Translations under genes and position numbers: made by a program
Notes under the pieces: generated by a model
The model's input: only the letters and a program-made list of their open reading frames with translations
Told to the model about the DNA's origin: nothing
Databases searched by the model: none
Shown here: in pieces, positions 6,177 through 6,458 of the stretch
Layout: each line of letters opens with the position of its first letter
Position numbering within the stretch: position 1 is the first letter of the stretch
Assembly: GCA_003156695.1 (NCBI GenBank)
Contig: PMHN01000244.1
Span: forward strand, 1 to 6,458
DNA: 6,458 bases
Source: Gammaproteobacteria bacterium
Lineage (GTDB): Bacteria > Pseudomonadota > Gammaproteobacteria > Steroidobacterales > Steroidobacteraceae
Direction of reading: 5' to 3'

Positions 6177-6458
6177 CGACCAGGAGCCGACGCTTCTATG
6201 CGGTGTTTGCCCTGCTTGCGACCTTGTGCTGGGGCGCCGGCGTAACCATGACCAAGATCGCACTTCAGGACTTTCCTCCACCGCAGCTGCTCATCATCCA
6301 GTTGCTGGCCAGTGTTGCATGTCTGTTGTTGGTGGCGCTGGTCCTGGGGCAAGCGCCCAGATCAATGGGCGCGACCATCAGGGTGATGTGGCTCGGGGCT
6401 CTTGAGCCGGGACTGGCTTATTTCCTCGGCCTGGAAGGCCTGAAACGGGTCAGCGCAT
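6173..6458 (+). CDS. EamA/DMT family transporter, N-terminal part, 3' end outside window
   Basis: The frame starting at ATG 6173 stays open to the window end (95 complete codons). It encodes the first part of a drug/metabolite transporter of the EamA (DMT, RhaT-like) class, inner-membrane exporters usually of about 290-310 residues with 10 helices. The fragment shows helix 1 with the family signature ALLATLCWGAGVTMTKIAL (about residues 13-31), the PPPQLLIIQLL motif leading into helix 2 (about 38-60), and helix 3 WLGALEPGLAYFLGLEGLKRVSA, whose EPGLAYFLGLEGL resembles the usual 'Y.l...al...sA' pattern. The start codon overlaps the previous stop (ATGA), with GAGG at 6161-6164 as Shine-Dalgarno, so the two genes are coupled. 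The substrate cannot be read from the sequence; it may be the product or substrate of the upstream protein. Confidence 0.92.
   Translation, partial: MTTRSRRFYAVFALLATLCWGAGVTMTKIALQDFPPPQLLIIQLLASVACLLLVALVLGQAPRSMGATIRVMWLGALEPGLAYFLGLEGLKRVSA

Noticed and set aside
1..6458. Mobile elements, CRISPR arrays, tRNA or rRNA genes
   Set aside because: I found no transposase or integrase, no regularly spaced repeats, no terminal inverted repeats and no cloverleaf or rRNA-like sequence.

Overview
The window is 6,458 bases of high-GC DNA (most third codon positions are G or C) with compact, mostly overlapping Gram-negative genes. Secreted and outer-membrane proteins carry classical signal peptides. 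A Csu/spore-coat-U type chaperone-usher pilus beside a TorF-family porin points to a proteobacterium, most likely Gamma- or Betaproteobacteria; nothing in the window fixes the genus.

Region 1 (1-3317, + strand) is the 3' end of a chaperone-usher fimbrial operon. It holds the C-terminal part of a PapD-like periplasmic chaperone, a complete outer-membrane usher and a small spore-coat-U (SCPU) domain pilin. The usher starts 15 bases after the chaperone stop, and the pilin start overlaps the usher stop (ATGA). Chaperone, usher and subunit act together: the chaperone folds and delivers subunits to the usher, which assembles them at the outer membrane. The major pilins and the chaperone N-terminus lie upstream of the window.

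Region 2 (3329-4717) is a convergent and then divergent arrangement. A TorF-family putative porin on the - strand ends 11 bases from the pilin stop. A MarR-family regulator runs divergently from it on the + strand. The MarR protein has a cysteine-rich tail (CxxC-x4-C-x4-C) that could sense redox state or bind metal.

Region 3 (4718-6458) starts with a 346-base non-coding stretch carrying a 29-bp dyad whose centre holds a good -10 hexamer, followed by a foldable leader segment. Next is a 370-residue protein I cannot assign, with a GTG start and a strong ribosome binding site. Its stop overlaps the start (ATGA) of an EamA/DMT-type membrane transporter that runs off the end. One arm of the dyad recurs with 12 of 13 bases matching at the putative MarR promoter. 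This suggests, by inference only, a small regulon in which the MarR protein controls itself (perhaps the porin) and an 'unknown enzyme plus exporter' operon. That is the best candidate for something undescribed here.
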